Shown here: positions 16,968 to 25,269 of the stretch, piece by piece
How positions within the stretch are numbered: the first letter of the stretch is position 1
Layout: every line of letters begins with the position of its first letter
DNA from: Qipengyuania_B thermophila
Lineage (GTDB): Bacteria > Pseudomonadota > Alphaproteobacteria > Sphingomonadales > Sphingomonadaceae
Assembly (NCBI RefSeq): GCF_004153605.1
Contig: NZ_SDSI01000002.1
Coordinates: 248,001 to 312,000 of the forward strand
Direction: 5' to 3'
DNA: 64,000 bases
The notes under the pieces: model-generated
The model's input: only the letters and a program-made list of their open reading frames with translations
What the model was told of the DNA's origin: nothing
The model's database searches: none
Position numbers and translations under genes: made by a program

Positions 16968-17684
16968 ATGTCACGAGCCGCTGCCGCAACCGCGATCCTT
17001 GCTGCCCTTGCGGCCACGCCGCTGAGCGCCGCCGACGTGCAGATCACCGCCCAAGGCCCGGTCGTGGAGCTCAGCGTGTACGAGGAGGTCGAAAGCAGGC
17101 CGGACACCGTGCGGATCACGGCCGGCGTGCAGACCGACGCGCCGACGGCGGTGGAGGCGCTGCGGCAGAACGCGCAGGACATGCAGAGGGTCATCGCGCG
17201 GATCCGCGCCGCTGGCGTTGCCGACCGCGACATCCAGACGACCGGCCTCAACCTGTCGCCGCGCTGGGACTATGACCAGGGGGCGCAGCGCCAGGTGTTT
17301 CGCGGCTACCGGGCGGGCAACAGTGTGGCCGTGCGGTTCCGCGACATCGCGGCGGTCGGGCCGGTGCTCGACGCGCTGGTGGCCGCCGGCGCCAACGACA
17401 TCAGCGGGCCGGTGTTCTCGGTCGAGAACGACGAGCCGTTCAAGGCTGCTGCCCGCCGCGCGGCCATGGACCGGGCCCGAAGGCAGGCGGAGGAGTATGC
17501 GCGCGGGGCGGGATACACCGGCGTGCGCCTCCTGCGCATCCAGGAAGGACTGACCGGACGCACCCGCGCGGAAAGCCGCGACATCATGGTGACCGCGGCG
17601 CGCTTGGAAGCGGCGCCGCCCATCGAACCTGGAGTCGTCGGCACCGGCGTGACCATCTCGGTGGCCTATGAAATGACCCGGTAG
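16968..17684 (+). CDS. SIMPL-domain (DUF541) periplasmic protein
   Basis: A 238-residue exported protein with signal peptide MSRAAAATAILAALAATPLSA (cleavage probably after the AxA near residue 22). The SIMPL/DUF541 domain follows: ISAQGP-like first strand, RPDTVRITAGVQTDAPTAVEALRQNAQDMQRVIARIRAAGVADRDIQTTGLNLSPRWDY and GYRAGNSVAVRFRDI. The family forms oligomeric rings in E. coli YggE and BP26, with roles proposed in oxidative stress or the envelope. A GGGGACGAAG stretch precedes the ATG. It is monocistronic. Confidence 0.9.
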   Translation: MSRAAAATAILAALAATPLSAADVQITAQGPVVELSVYEEVESRPDTVRITAGVQTDAPTAVEALRQNAQDMQRVIARIRAAGVADRDIQTTGLNLSPRWDYDQGAQRQVFRGYRAGNSVAVRFRDIAAVGPVLDALVAAGANDISGPVFSVENDEPFKAAARRAAMDRARRQAEEYARGAGYTGVRLLRIQEGLTGRTRAESRDIMVTAARLEAAPPIEPGVVGTGVTISVAYEMTR

Positions 17685-17737
17685 GGGCGATGGCGTGCGC
17701 GCCAAGGGGCGCCATTCACAGGATATTCAAAGCCTCA

Positions 17738-17752
17738 CGCCTATCGTAGGCG
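17738..17752. promoter_or_regulatory. 15-bp palindrome just upstream of the PepSY gene start
   Basis: CGCCTA-TCG-TAGGCG is a perfect palindrome ending one base before the ATG at 17754. Its right arm contains the only AGG that could serve as Shine-Dalgarno. In RNA it forms a 6-bp GC-rich hairpin that would mask initiation; in DNA it could be an operator for the response regulator encoded two genes on. Both readings are inference. Confidence 0.4.
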
Positions 17753-17753
17753 C

Positions 17754-18065
17754 ATGACCAGCCGTTTCTTCATCCTCGCTGCTGTAGGCGCGGCGGCTTT
17801 CGCGAGCGTCGCGCCGCCGGCGGTGGCCAATCCCCAGCGCGGCAGCGAGCAGGGTGAGGCCCGCCGCGACCTCGAGGCCGGCGCGATCCTCAAGTCGCGC
17901 GAGATCGAGGCGCGGGTGCTGCCGACCATGCGCGACCATCAGTATCTCGGCTTCGAATACGATCCCGCCGCCCGTGCCTATCGCCTCAAGTTCATCCGCG
18001 ACAGCCGGGTCAGCTTTGTTGACGTGGATGCGCGCACCGGCCGGATCATCCGCCGGTCCAACTGA
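17754..18065 (+). CDS. PepSY-domain periplasmic protein
   Basis: 103 residues. A signal peptide of about 25 residues (MTSRFFILAAVGAAAFASVAPPAVANP) precedes a single PepSY-like domain (ILKSREIEARVLPTMRDHQYLGFEYDPAARAYRLKFIRDSRVSFVDVDARTGRIIRRS). PepSY modules are found as small periplasmic or extracytoplasmic inhibitors and sensors. The gene lies 103 bp upstream of an OmpR-type regulator and its kinase. The trio PepSY, regulator and kinase recurs in sphingomonads and suggests that this protein modulates or reports on the kinase's periplasmic signal. Confidence 0.85.
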   Translation: MTSRFFILAAVGAAAFASVAPPAVANPQRGSEQGEARRDLEAGAILKSREIEARVLPTMRDHQYLGFEYDPAARAYRLKFIRDSRVSFVDVDARTGRIIRRSN

Positions 18066-18168
18066 CCGGACGATGCCGGCCGGGTGCCGTGTTGACGCGT
18101 CCCGCGCAATCGGACACATCGCGGGTCCACACGCGCGAAGTCAATGAACACCTTGGGGGCGGCTGACC

Positions 18169-18846
18169 ATGCGAATACTCATCGTCGAGGACGAACCGAC
18201 CCTCGGCAATCAGCTCAAGACCACGCTTGAACAGAACGGCTATGCCGTCGACCTCTCCACAGACGGAGAAGACGGTCACTTCATGGGGTCGACCGAGAAC
18301 TATGATGCCGTGATCCTTGATCTTGGCCTACCCGAGATCGACGGGCTGACCGTCCTCGGCATGTGGCGCAAGGAAGGGCGCCGGTTCCCGGTTCTGGTGC
18401 TCACCGCGCGGGACAGCTGGTCGGACAAGGTGGCCGGTCTTGACGCCGGCGCCGACGACTATCTTGCCAAGCCGTTCCAGACCGAGGAGCTGATCGCCCG
18501 CATGCGGGCGCTGATCCGCCGCGCGTCCGGCAACACGTCGGCCGAGCTTGTCGCCGGCGACGTGCGGCTCGACACCCGGTCCGGGCGCGTGACGCTGGCG
18601 GGCGAGCCGGTCAAGCTCACCGCGCAGGAATACAAGCTGCTGTCCTACCTCATGCACCACAAGGGCAAGGTCGTCAGCCGCACGGAACTGATCGAACACA
18701 TCTACGATCAGGATTTCGACCGCGATTCCAACACCATCGAGGTCTTCGTCACCCGCATCCGCAAGAAGTTGGGCGCGGACGTGATCTCAACCATCAGGGG
18801 GCTCGGATACAGTCTCGATGACCCGGCCGATCCAAGGCGCGGCTGA
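18169..18846 (+). CDS. OmpR/PhoP-family response regulator
   Basis: 225 residues. The receiver domain has acidic pocket EDE (7-9), phospho-acceptor D51 in ILDLGLPEIDG, switch Thr in LVLTAR and conserved Lys in DYLAKPF. The C-terminal winged helix reads EYKLLSYLMHHKGKVVSRTELIEHIYDQDFDRDSNTIEVFVTRIRKKLG, the PhoP/QseB type. Its 3' end overlaps the kinase start by 29 bp, so the pair is co-translated. The DNA target is unknown; the palindrome before the PepSY gene is one candidate. Confidence 0.95.
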   Translation: MRILIVEDEPTLGNQLKTTLEQNGYAVDLSTDGEDGHFMGSTENYDAVILDLGLPEIDGLTVLGMWRKEGRRFPVLVLTARDSWSDKVAGLDAGADDYLAKPFQTEELIARMRALIRRASGNTSAELVAGDVRLDTRSGRVTLAGEPVKLTAQEYKLLSYLMHHKGKVVSRTELIEHIYDQDFDRDSNTIEVFVTRIRKKLGADVISTIRGLGYSLDDPADPRRG

Positions 18847-20242
18847 CCCGCCGGCCGCGGCGGGTGCCGGCGCCGTGCCGCCGCGGGCGCATCGCCGGAG
18901 CCTGGCCGGCCGGATGATGGTCATTGCCGCCGTCTGGATCGGCGTGCTTCTGCTGGGTGGCGGATTTGCGCTGAACCGGACCATCACGACGCTGATCGAG
19001 AACCAGTTCGACAGCCAGCTCAACTACATCCTCACCGCGATGATCGCCTCGGTCGAGGTGGGCGCGGACGGCGAGGTGCTGTTCAACCGCCCGCTCGGGG
19101 ACCAGCGCTTCCTCGAGCCCGGCTCGGGGCTTTACTGGCAGATCAGCGGGGCGGGGCACGAGACCTTCCCCTCGCGCAGCCTGTGGGATCGCAATCTCGC
19201 CGTCCGTGCCGACCCTGCCGCGCACGGGGCGGTGTTCTACGACAGCAACCAGTTTCCGGGTGAGCCGCTGCGGGTGGCCGAGCGGTCGATTTTTCTGCCG
19301 GGGAGCGACACCCGCTGGTTCTTCGCCGTGGCGCAGCGCCGCACCGAGCTTGACCAGCAGATTGCCCAGATCCGCGGCATCCTGATCTGGAGCTTCGCCG
19401 TCCTGGGGCTCGGATTGCTGATCATGGCGGCGCTGCAGAACCACATCGGCCTGCGCCCGCTGCGCCGCATCCGGGCGGCGATCCAGAACCTGCGCACGAC
19501 GGGTGCGAACCGGATCGAGGAACCCTTGCCGGCCGAGGTCCAGCCGCTGGTGGAGGAACTCAACGCGCTTCTCGCCCACACGGAGCGGCAGGCCGAGGAG
19601 GCGCGCACCCATGCCGGCAACCTTGCCCATGCGCTCAAGACGCCGCTGACGGTGGTGAACAACGCCGCGACCGCCCACGCGCCTGATCTCGCCGAGACGG
19701 TGATCCGCGAGGCGCGGACGATGCGGCGGCATGTCGACCATCACCTTGCCAGGGCGCGGGCCGTGGGGCGGCGCGCGGTCGGGCACGCCCGCACCCCGGT
19801 CTGCGAGAGCGCGGAAGCCGTCCGGCGGGCGGTGCAGCGGCTGTATCCCGATGTGCGTCTGGACATCGACGGCCCGCGCGAGGCGCGTGTCGCCATCGAG
19901 CGGCAGGATCTGGACGAGATCCTGGGCAATCTCATCGAGAACGCGGCCAAGTATGGCGGCGGCAGCGTGTTCGTCACGGTCGATGCCGAACGGACCGACG
20001 AGGAGGAGGGCGGCCGGTTCTGCGTCATCTGGGTGGAGGATGACGGCACGGGCATTCCCGAGCATCAGCGCGAGGCGCTGTTCGACCGCGGGGCGCGCCT
20101 CGACACCGGCAAACCCGGCACGGGGCTCGGGCTGGCGATCGTGCGCGACGTGGCGGAGATTTACGGCGGCAGTGTCACCATGGGCGAGAGCGAGGATCTG
20201 GGCGGACTGCTTGTCCGGTTGATCCTGCCAAGGGCGCGCTGA
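18818..20242 (+). CDS. Membrane sensor histidine kinase, PhoQ-like architecture
   Basis: 474 residues. TM1 is near residues 31-53 (MMVIAAVWIGVLLLGGGFAL). A periplasmic domain of about 130 residues follows, then TM2 near 188-208 (ILIWSFAVLGLGLLIMAAL) and a HAMP-like linker. The phospho-acceptor box is HALKTPLTVV. The complete ATPase domain has N-box NLIENAAKYG, G1 EDDGTGIPE and G2 GTGLGLAIVRDVAEIYGG. HALKTPL rather than HELRTPL is typical of the PhoQ/HPK3 group. It forms a two-component system with the upstream regulator. Confidence 0.94.
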   Translation: MTRPIQGAADPPAAAGAGAVPPRAHRRSLAGRMMVIAAVWIGVLLLGGGFALNRTITTLIENQFDSQLNYILTAMIASVEVGADGEVLFNRPLGDQRFLEPGSGLYWQISGAGHETFPSRSLWDRNLAVRADPAAHGAVFYDSNQFPGEPLRVAERSIFLPGSDTRWFFAVAQRRTELDQQIAQIRGILIWSFAVLGLGLLIMAALQNHIGLRPLRRIRAAIQNLRTTGANRIEEPLPAEVQPLVEELNALLAHTERQAEEARTHAGNLAHALKTPLTVVNNAATAHAPDLAETVIREARTMRRHVDHHLARARAVGRRAVGHARTPVCESAEAVRRAVQRLYPDVRLDIDGPREARVAIERQDLDEILGNLIENAAKYGGGSVFVTVDAERTDEEEGGRFCVIWVEDDGTGIPEHQREALFDRGARLDTGKPGTGLGLAIVRDVAEIYGGSVTMGESEDLGGLLVRLILPRAR

Positions 20243-20260
20243 CACGTCGGAGGTGGTTCG

Positions 20261-20295
20261 GGCGGCGGCGCGTGCTCGGACGTCGCGCCGCCGCC
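20261..20295. terminator. GC-rich hairpin between convergent genes
   Basis: A perfect 12-bp inverted repeat (GGCGGCGGCGCG and its complement) with an 11-base loop lies between the kinase gene (ends 20242) and the convergent PEP-CTERM gene (ends 20307). There is no T-tract on either side, so it is not a classical intrinsic terminator, but its position suits a bidirectional transcription or mRNA end. Confidence 0.5.
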
Positions 20296-20306
20296 GTCAC
20301 CCGGGG

Positions 20307-21050
20307 TCAGGCGTAGGTCAGCACCGGCTGCTGACGCCGCCGCATCAGCCCGCCCACGCCGAAGAAGCCGAGCAGCAGCATCGCCCAGGTCGAGGGTTCG
20401 GGCACGGCGGCCGTCGGCGCCAGGGTAAAGCCGATGGAGCGGATCTTGAAGGCGTCCGGGGTGGTGTCGACGAAGTTGCCGGTCGAAATCGCCCACAGGT
20501 TGCCGGTTGCGTTGCCGAGATCCAGGGTGCGGTTGCCGGAGGTGTTCGTGCCGTTGCTCATGAAGGAGCCGAGCAGCAGGGCCGATGCCGTGGCGACCGG
20601 CTGGTTGCCGAGCGCCGCGACCTGAGCCGAGGTGGCGTTGCCCCAGAGGATCTGCGCGTCGGTGTCGCCATAAGCGCTCAGGAACATGCTCTTGAGCGAC
20701 ACGGCGCGGTCGAATTCGAAGGTCACGAGGTCGACGGTGCCGCTGTTGTCGACCGTGTGGGTGTTGCCCGATCCATTGCCCTCGAGGCTGTTGGTGACGC
20801 CAAGACCATTGCTGTAGGTGCCGAGAAACGCGGCCCGCAGCGTGTTGTTGTCGATCGTCCAGCCGCGCGCCCGCACGGTGACGGTCTGCCCTTCCGCAAC
20901 GACGGAATAGGTGCGCACATTGCCGTCCGGTCCGTCAAGGCCGGTGTTGGGCTGTCCGGCCGGGCTGAAGGTCAGCAGGGTCGTGGCCGAGGCGGGAGCG
21001 GCGCAGGCCATCAGCGCGGCGCCGGCAACAAGGGAGATCTGCTTCAACAT
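20307..21050 (-). CDS. PEPxxWA-CTERM sorting-domain protein
   Basis: 247 residues. A signal peptide (MLKQISLVAGAALMACAAPASA) precedes a Gly/Asn/Thr-rich beta-structured body with an NxT-rich composition (NNTLRAAFLGTYSNGLGVTNS, SNGTNTSGNRTLDLGN). It ends in the tripartite C-terminal sorting signal: VPEPSTWAML motif, hydrophobic helix and RRRQ basic tail. Such proteins are processed by exosortase/archaeosortase-like EpsH systems and are linked to extracellular polysaccharide. The PEPxxWA variant is a hallmark of Sphingomonadales. Neither exosortase nor EPS genes are nearby. The start at 21050 is chosen because it begins directly with the signal peptide. Confidence 0.9.
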   Translation of the reverse strand: MLKQISLVAGAALMACAAPASATTLLTFSPAGQPNTGLDGPDGNVRTYSVVAEGQTVTVRARGWTIDNNTLRAAFLGTYSNGLGVTNSLEGNGSGNTHTVDNSGTVDLVTFEFDRAVSLKSMFLSAYGDTDAQILWGNATSAQVAALGNQPVATASALLLGSFMSNGTNTSGNRTLDLGNATGNLWAISTGNFVDTTPDAFKIRSIGFTLAPTAAVPEPSTWAMLLLGFFGVGGLMRRRQQPVLTYA

Positions 21051-21267
21051 CTGAACACCGTCCTTCTTTCGGTGCATCGGGGCCATTCCTTCCGCACTGG
21101 ATGGCGTTGCGAGTAGATGCCCGAGCAGCCCTGTCCAGCGGCTCTCAGGCCGGTGTCCCAAAGGTGAACGCAAGGTGTGCGCCCGTTAACTACATTCCGA
21201 GGCGCGATGCCGCACGAGAAGGGTTGCCATCCCCGCCATCTCCGACCATCTGCGCACGGGTCTGATC

Positions 21268-22278
21268 ATGAGCGCGCGCATTCACTCCTTGCCGGCGGCC
21301 ACCGCCAGTCTCGAGCCGATGCTGGCACTGACAGCAAAGGACATGCTCGCGGTCAACGCGGTCATCCTCAACCGGATGGAAAGCCGCATCCCGCTCATTC
21401 CGCGCCTTGCCGGCCACCTGATCGCCGGCGGAGGCAAGCGGCTGCGCCCCATGCTCACCCTCGCGGGGGCCGCGCTGCTCGATTACAGCGGCAATCGCCA
21501 TCACCGTCTCGCCGCGGCGGTCGAGTTCATCCACACCGCGACGCTGCTGCATGACGACGTGGTTGACGGGTCGGAGATGCGGCGAGGCAAGGCGGCGGCG
21601 AACATCATCTTCGGCAACCCGGCCACGGTGCTTGTCGGCGACTTCCTGTTCTCGCGCGCGTTCGAGCTCATGGTCGAGGACGGCTCGCTGCGGGTGCTGC
21701 GCATCCTCTCCCATGCCAGCGCGGTCATCGCCGAGGGCGAGGTGGACCAGCTCACCGCGCAGCGGCAGATCGAGACCAGCGAGGAGCGCTATCTGGCGAT
21801 CATCGGTGCCAAGACGGCGGCGCTGTTCGCGGCGGCCAGCCGCATCGCCGCCGTCGTCGCCGAGTCCGAGGAGCGGGTGGAGCAGGCGCTCGACGATTAC
21901 GGCCGCAATCTCGGCATCGCCTTCCAGCTGGTCGACGATGCGCTCGACTACGACGCGCATTCCGGCATCATGGGCAAGGATCGCGGCGACGACTTCCGCG
22001 AGGGGAAGATGACGCTGCCCGTTATCCTCGCCTATGCCCGCGGTTCCGCGCAGGACCGTGAGTTCTGGCGCGACGCGGTGCTCGGGCATCGGATCGGGGA
22101 TGACGATCTGGCGCATGCGACGCGGCTTGTCACCGTCACCGGGGCGCTTGAAACCACGCGCCAGCGGGCGCGGCAATTTGCCGAACGCGCCATCGATGCG
22201 CTGTCGATCTTTCCCGCCGGCGAAGCACGGCAGGCCATGGTGCAGGCGGCCCAGTTCGCCGTCGCCCGCGCGTTCTGA
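21268..22278 (+). CDS. Polyprenyl (octaprenyl/decaprenyl-type) diphosphate synthase
   Basis: A 336-residue trans-prenyltransferase that makes the ubiquinone side chain. Conserved blocks are GGGKRLRPMLTL, the first aspartate-rich motif LLHDDVVDGSEMRRG, FGNPATVLVGDFLFSRAFELM, and the second motif FQLVDDALDYD with GKDRGDDFREGKMTLPVI. The first motif is DDVVD and the residue upstream is small, consistent with long-chain products. Exact chain length cannot be read from sequence. It is followed 36 bp later by hrpB. Confidence 0.93.
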   Translation: MSARIHSLPAATASLEPMLALTAKDMLAVNAVILNRMESRIPLIPRLAGHLIAGGGKRLRPMLTLAGAALLDYSGNRHHRLAAAVEFIHTATLLHDDVVDGSEMRRGKAAANIIFGNPATVLVGDFLFSRAFELMVEDGSLRVLRILSHASAVIAEGEVDQLTAQRQIETSEERYLAIIGAKTAALFAAASRIAAVVAESEERVEQALDDYGRNLGIAFQLVDDALDYDAHSGIMGKDRGDDFREGKMTLPVILAYARGSAQDREFWRDAVLGHRIGDDDLAHATRLVTVTGALETTRQRARQFAERAIDALSIFPAGEARQAMVQAAQFAVARAF

Positions 22279-22314
22279 CCGGGGTCGCCCCAGCGTCCGG
22301 GACGCGCCGCATCG

Positions 22315-24747
22315 ATGGCAGACCAGCCCGACCTCCCCGTCCATGCCGTCCTTCCCGAGGTCAAGGCAGCCCTCGCCGGGGGAGGAACAGCGGTGCTCGT
22401 CGCGCCACCGGGCGCGGGGAAAACGACCGCTCTGGCGCCGCTGCTGCTGGACGCGCCGTGGAGTGGTGGTCAGATCGTTGTGACCAGTCCCCGCCGGGTC
22501 GCGGCACGGGCCGCGGCCGAGCGCATGGCGCAGATCCTTGGCGAGCGCGTCGGACACACGGTCGGCTACCAGACCCGGTTCGACAGCAGGCATTCGGCCG
22601 CGACGCGAATTCTCGTCATGAGCGAAGCCTTGCTGGTGAAGCGGCTGGTGGCCGAACCGGACCTGCCGGATGTCTGCGCCATCCTCTTCGACGAGGTGCA
22701 CGAGCGCAGCCTTGCCATCGACGTCGCGCTCGCCCTGGCGCTGGAGAGCCGCTCGGTCCTGCGCCCAGACCTGCGGCTGCTCGCCATGTCGGCAACGATG
22801 GACGAGGCGGGGTATGCCGGCCTGCTGGGCACGGGCACGCCCGTGATCGAAAGCGAGGGGCGCAGCCATCCGCTCGAGGTGCGCTGGCTTGGCACGCGGC
22901 CACACGTTCCGATGGCGGCCGCGCTAGCCGACGCGGCCGTGGCCGCCTGTCGCGAGCAAGAGGGCGACCTTCTCGTGTTCGTTCCCTCCATCGGCGACAT
23001 CCGCCGGACAGCGGACCTGCTTGCGTCGCGGCTGCCCGATGCTGTCGTGCATCAGCTGCACGGACAGGCCGCGCCCGAAGCGCAGCGCGCGGCGCTGCGG
23101 CGGGATCGTGACGGGCGGCGGCGCGTGGTGCTTGCCACCAACATCGCGGAGACGTCGCTGACGCTCGACGGGGTGCGGGTCGTGGTGGACAGCGGACTGA
23201 CCCGGCGTGCCCGCTACGATCCGGTCACGGGCACGACCCGCCTCACCACCGAGCGGGCCAGCCAGGCATCGGCGACGCAGCGCGCGGGACGCGCCGCCCG
23301 CCAGCAGCCCGGTGTCGTCTACCGGCTGTGGGAAGAAGCCGCGCACGCCGGCCGGCCGCCGTTTGACGAACCGGAGATCCGGCGAGCCGATCTCTCTGGG
23401 ACCGTGCTGACCCTGGCGGCGTGGGGAACGACGGACCCGGCGGCGCTGTCCTGGCTCGACCCGCCGCCCGCCGCCGGATGGCGCCGTGCGCAGGAGCGGC
23501 TGCGCACCGTGGGCGCACTGGACGACGAGGGGAAGCTGACCCCGCAAGGCCGGCGGCTCGCCTCGCTGCCGCTGGAGCCGGCCGACGGCGCCATGCTGCT
23601 GCTTGGCGCAACCCATGGCGCCGCCCGGACGGCTGCGCGGCTCGTCCTGCTGTTGCAGGAGCGGGGCCTTGGCGGGCGGAGCGTCGACCTTGACCAGCGG
23701 CTCGCCGCGCTCGCCACGGCGCGTGACGCCGCGTCTGCCGGGCCGCGGCGGCTCGCCGACGGGTGGGCCGCTCTCGTGGCCTCGTCGCCGCCCGGTCCAG
23801 ACCGGCGGACGCCGCCGCTGGCAGTCATTCTGGCCGCCGGCCGGCCGGATCTCGTGGCCAAGCGCCGAGATGCTCGGGGAGAGCGGTGGCTGACGGCGAG
23901 TGGCCGCGCCTTCGTGCTCGATGCGGCCGATCCGCTTGCGCGAAGCGAGATGCTGGTCATCGCCGACGCACAGGGCGATGCGGCGGGTGCGCGGATCACC
24001 GCCGCCGCCGCGCTGTCGCAGGCCGAGGCCGAGCACTGGTTCGCTGACCGGCTCGAACAGTGCTCCTCGGTCGCATTCGACAACGGGCGCATCGAAGCGG
24101 TGCGCGAGACGCGTCTGGGCGCACTGGTTCTCAGCCGCACGCCCGACCCGCAGCCCGACGCTGCCGCCGTCCGAGCCGCCTTGATGCGCGCGGCGCTCGA
24201 CCGGCTGGACACGCTGCTGCCGCAGACGCTCCTTGCGCGGCTGCGCCATGCGGATGTGACGGCTCTCGACCGGGAGCGGCTCCGTGCCCGGGCGGGCGAG
24301 TGGCTGGAGCCGCTTCTCGCCGGGCGCCGCGACATCGACCTTCCGCCAGACCGGGTGGTGGAGGCTGTCACCGGCCTTCTGTCCTGGGACGAACGGCAGC
24401 GGCTCGACCTTTATGCGCCAGCGGTTTTCGTCACCCCGGCCGGCACACGGCATCCGATCGACTATGCCGGTGCGGATGCGCCGAGTGTCACGGTGCGGGT
24501 GCAGGCGCTGTTCGGCCTCGACGAACACCCGACGGCGGGGCGGGCACCGCTGCTGCTCAAGCTCGCCAGTCCGGCTGGCCGCCCTGTCCAGGCGACACGC
24601 GACCTGCCGGGATTCTGGCGCGGCAGCTGGCGCGACGTGCAGAAGGAGATGAAGGGCCGGTATCCCCGCCATCGCTGGCCGGACGAGCCGTGGCGCGAGG
24701 CGGCTGATCTGCGCACCAAGAACGCCTTTGCAGCGCGCCCGAGGTGA
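22315..24747 (+). CDS. hrpB: ATP-dependent helicase HrpB
   Basis: An 810-residue DEAH/RHA-type helicase. Motif I is VAPPGAGKTTALAP (near residue 30), motif II DEVHER, motif III SATMD, motif V TNIAETSLTLDGV and motif VI QRAGRAARQQPG. The HA2/ratchet region is followed by the HrpB-specific C-terminal domain ending LPGFWRGSWRDVQKEMKGRYPRHRWPDEPW. The family is widespread in proteobacteria and its physiological substrate is uncertain; roles in RNA metabolism are presumed. Confidence 0.95.
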   Translation: MADQPDLPVHAVLPEVKAALAGGGTAVLVAPPGAGKTTALAPLLLDAPWSGGQIVVTSPRRVAARAAAERMAQILGERVGHTVGYQTRFDSRHSAATRILVMSEALLVKRLVAEPDLPDVCAILFDEVHERSLAIDVALALALESRSVLRPDLRLLAMSATMDEAGYAGLLGTGTPVIESEGRSHPLEVRWLGTRPHVPMAAALADAAVAACREQEGDLLVFVPSIGDIRRTADLLASRLPDAVVHQLHGQAAPEAQRAALRRDRDGRRRVVLATNIAETSLTLDGVRVVVDSGLTRRARYDPVTGTTRLTTERASQASATQRAGRAARQQPGVVYRLWEEAAHAGRPPFDEPEIRRADLSGTVLTLAAWGTTDPAALSWLDPPPAAGWRRAQERLRTVGALDDEGKLTPQGRRLASLPLEPADGAMLLLGATHGAARTAARLVLLLQERGLGGRSVDLDQRLAALATARDAASAGPRRLADGWAALVASSPPGPDRRTPPLAVILAAGRPDLVAKRRDARGERWLTASGRAFVLDAADPLARSEMLVIADAQGDAAGARITAAAALSQAEAEHWFADRLEQCSSVAFDNGRIEAVRETRLGALVLSRTPDPQPDAAAVRAALMRAALDRLDTLLPQTLLARLRHADVTALDRERLRARAGEWLEPLLAGRRDIDLPPDRVVEAVTGLLSWDERQRLDLYAPAVFVTPAGTRHPIDYAGADAPSVTVRVQALFGLDEHPTAGRAPLLLKLASPAGRPVQATRDLPGFWRGSWRDVQKEMKGRYPRHRWPDEPWREAADLRTKNAFAARPR

Positions 24748-24762
24748 ATTAGAGAGGCGGCC

Positions 24763-25041
24763 ATGGCAGCCAAGATCTACCAGCGCCCCAAGAACGCGAT
24801 GTCCTCGGGCAAGGCCCGGCTTGACGAATGGATCCTGGAGTTTGAGCCTGCCGAGGCGCGGGTGCCCGATCCGCTGATGGGCTGGACCGGGAGCGGCGAC
24901 ACCCAGGTTCAGGTGAAGCTGACCTTCCCCGACTGCGACACGGCTCAGGATTATGCGCGCCGGCACGGCATCGACGCGCAGGTCATCCCCACGCCGCCGC
25001 GTAAGCTTAAGCTGCAGGCCTACGCGGACAATTTCCGCTGA
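24763..25041 (+). CDS. ETC complex I subunit, NDUFS4-like
   Basis: A 92-residue homologue of the mitochondrial 18-kDa (AQDQ) complex I accessory subunit, present in alphaproteobacteria. Conserved segments are ARIYQRPK-like AKIYQRPKNAMSSG, WILEFEP, DPLMGWTGSGDTQVQVKLTF and the C-terminal YADNFR. It is encoded away from the nuo operon, as usual. It lies 15 bp after hrpB with a GAGAGG upstream of the ATG, and the SRP RNA gene follows. Confidence 0.93.
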   Translation: MAAKIYQRPKNAMSSGKARLDEWILEFEPAEARVPDPLMGWTGSGDTQVQVKLTFPDCDTAQDYARRHGIDAQVIPTPPRKLKLQAYADNFR

Positions 25042-25072
25042 TTGCCTTTTGGGGCGCTCTGCGCCATACGGG

Positions 25073-25165
25073 GACCGGGAGTCGGGCGGACGTTTGCGTC
25101 CGCCCACCGGGTCAGGTCCGGAAGGAAGCAGCCCAGGTGGATTGCGGCGGGTCGTCCGGCTCCTT
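25073..25165 (+). ncRNA. ffs: Signal recognition particle RNA (4.5S)
   Basis: The universally conserved domain IV hairpin is present: GGGTCAGGTCCGGAAGGAAG followed by CAGCCC, at 25110-25135. It is closed by CACC/GGTG and a longer imperfect stem (GGACG near 25087 with CGTCC near 25153). The RNA binds Ffh and works with FtsY, encoded near 58 kb, in co-translational targeting. The ends are estimated from base-pairing. Position upstream of dnaX-ybaB is a common bacterial arrangement. Confidence 0.85.
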
Positions 25166-25269
25166 TCCTGCATCCCCGATTGCGGTCCATCCTGCCTCGC
25201 GGGGCTGGCGTCGTGCGGCTGGCGTCGGCGCGGCATGACAAGCCCGATGTGCTCGCCTAGAGTCCGGCG

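Noticed and set aside
15710..17275. A 521-codon plus-strand frame opposite the ABC-F gene
   Set aside because: A shadow of a gene with intact Walker and signature motifs.
21181..21195. TTAAC near 21186 as a CtrA site before the polyprenyl synthase gene
   Set aside because: No TTAA-like half-site occurs 7 bp upstream.
22924..25236. A 770-codon minus-strand frame opposite hrpB and the NDUFS4-like gene
   Set aside because: Arg/Gly/Pro-rich shadow with no motif; both plus-strand genes are secure.
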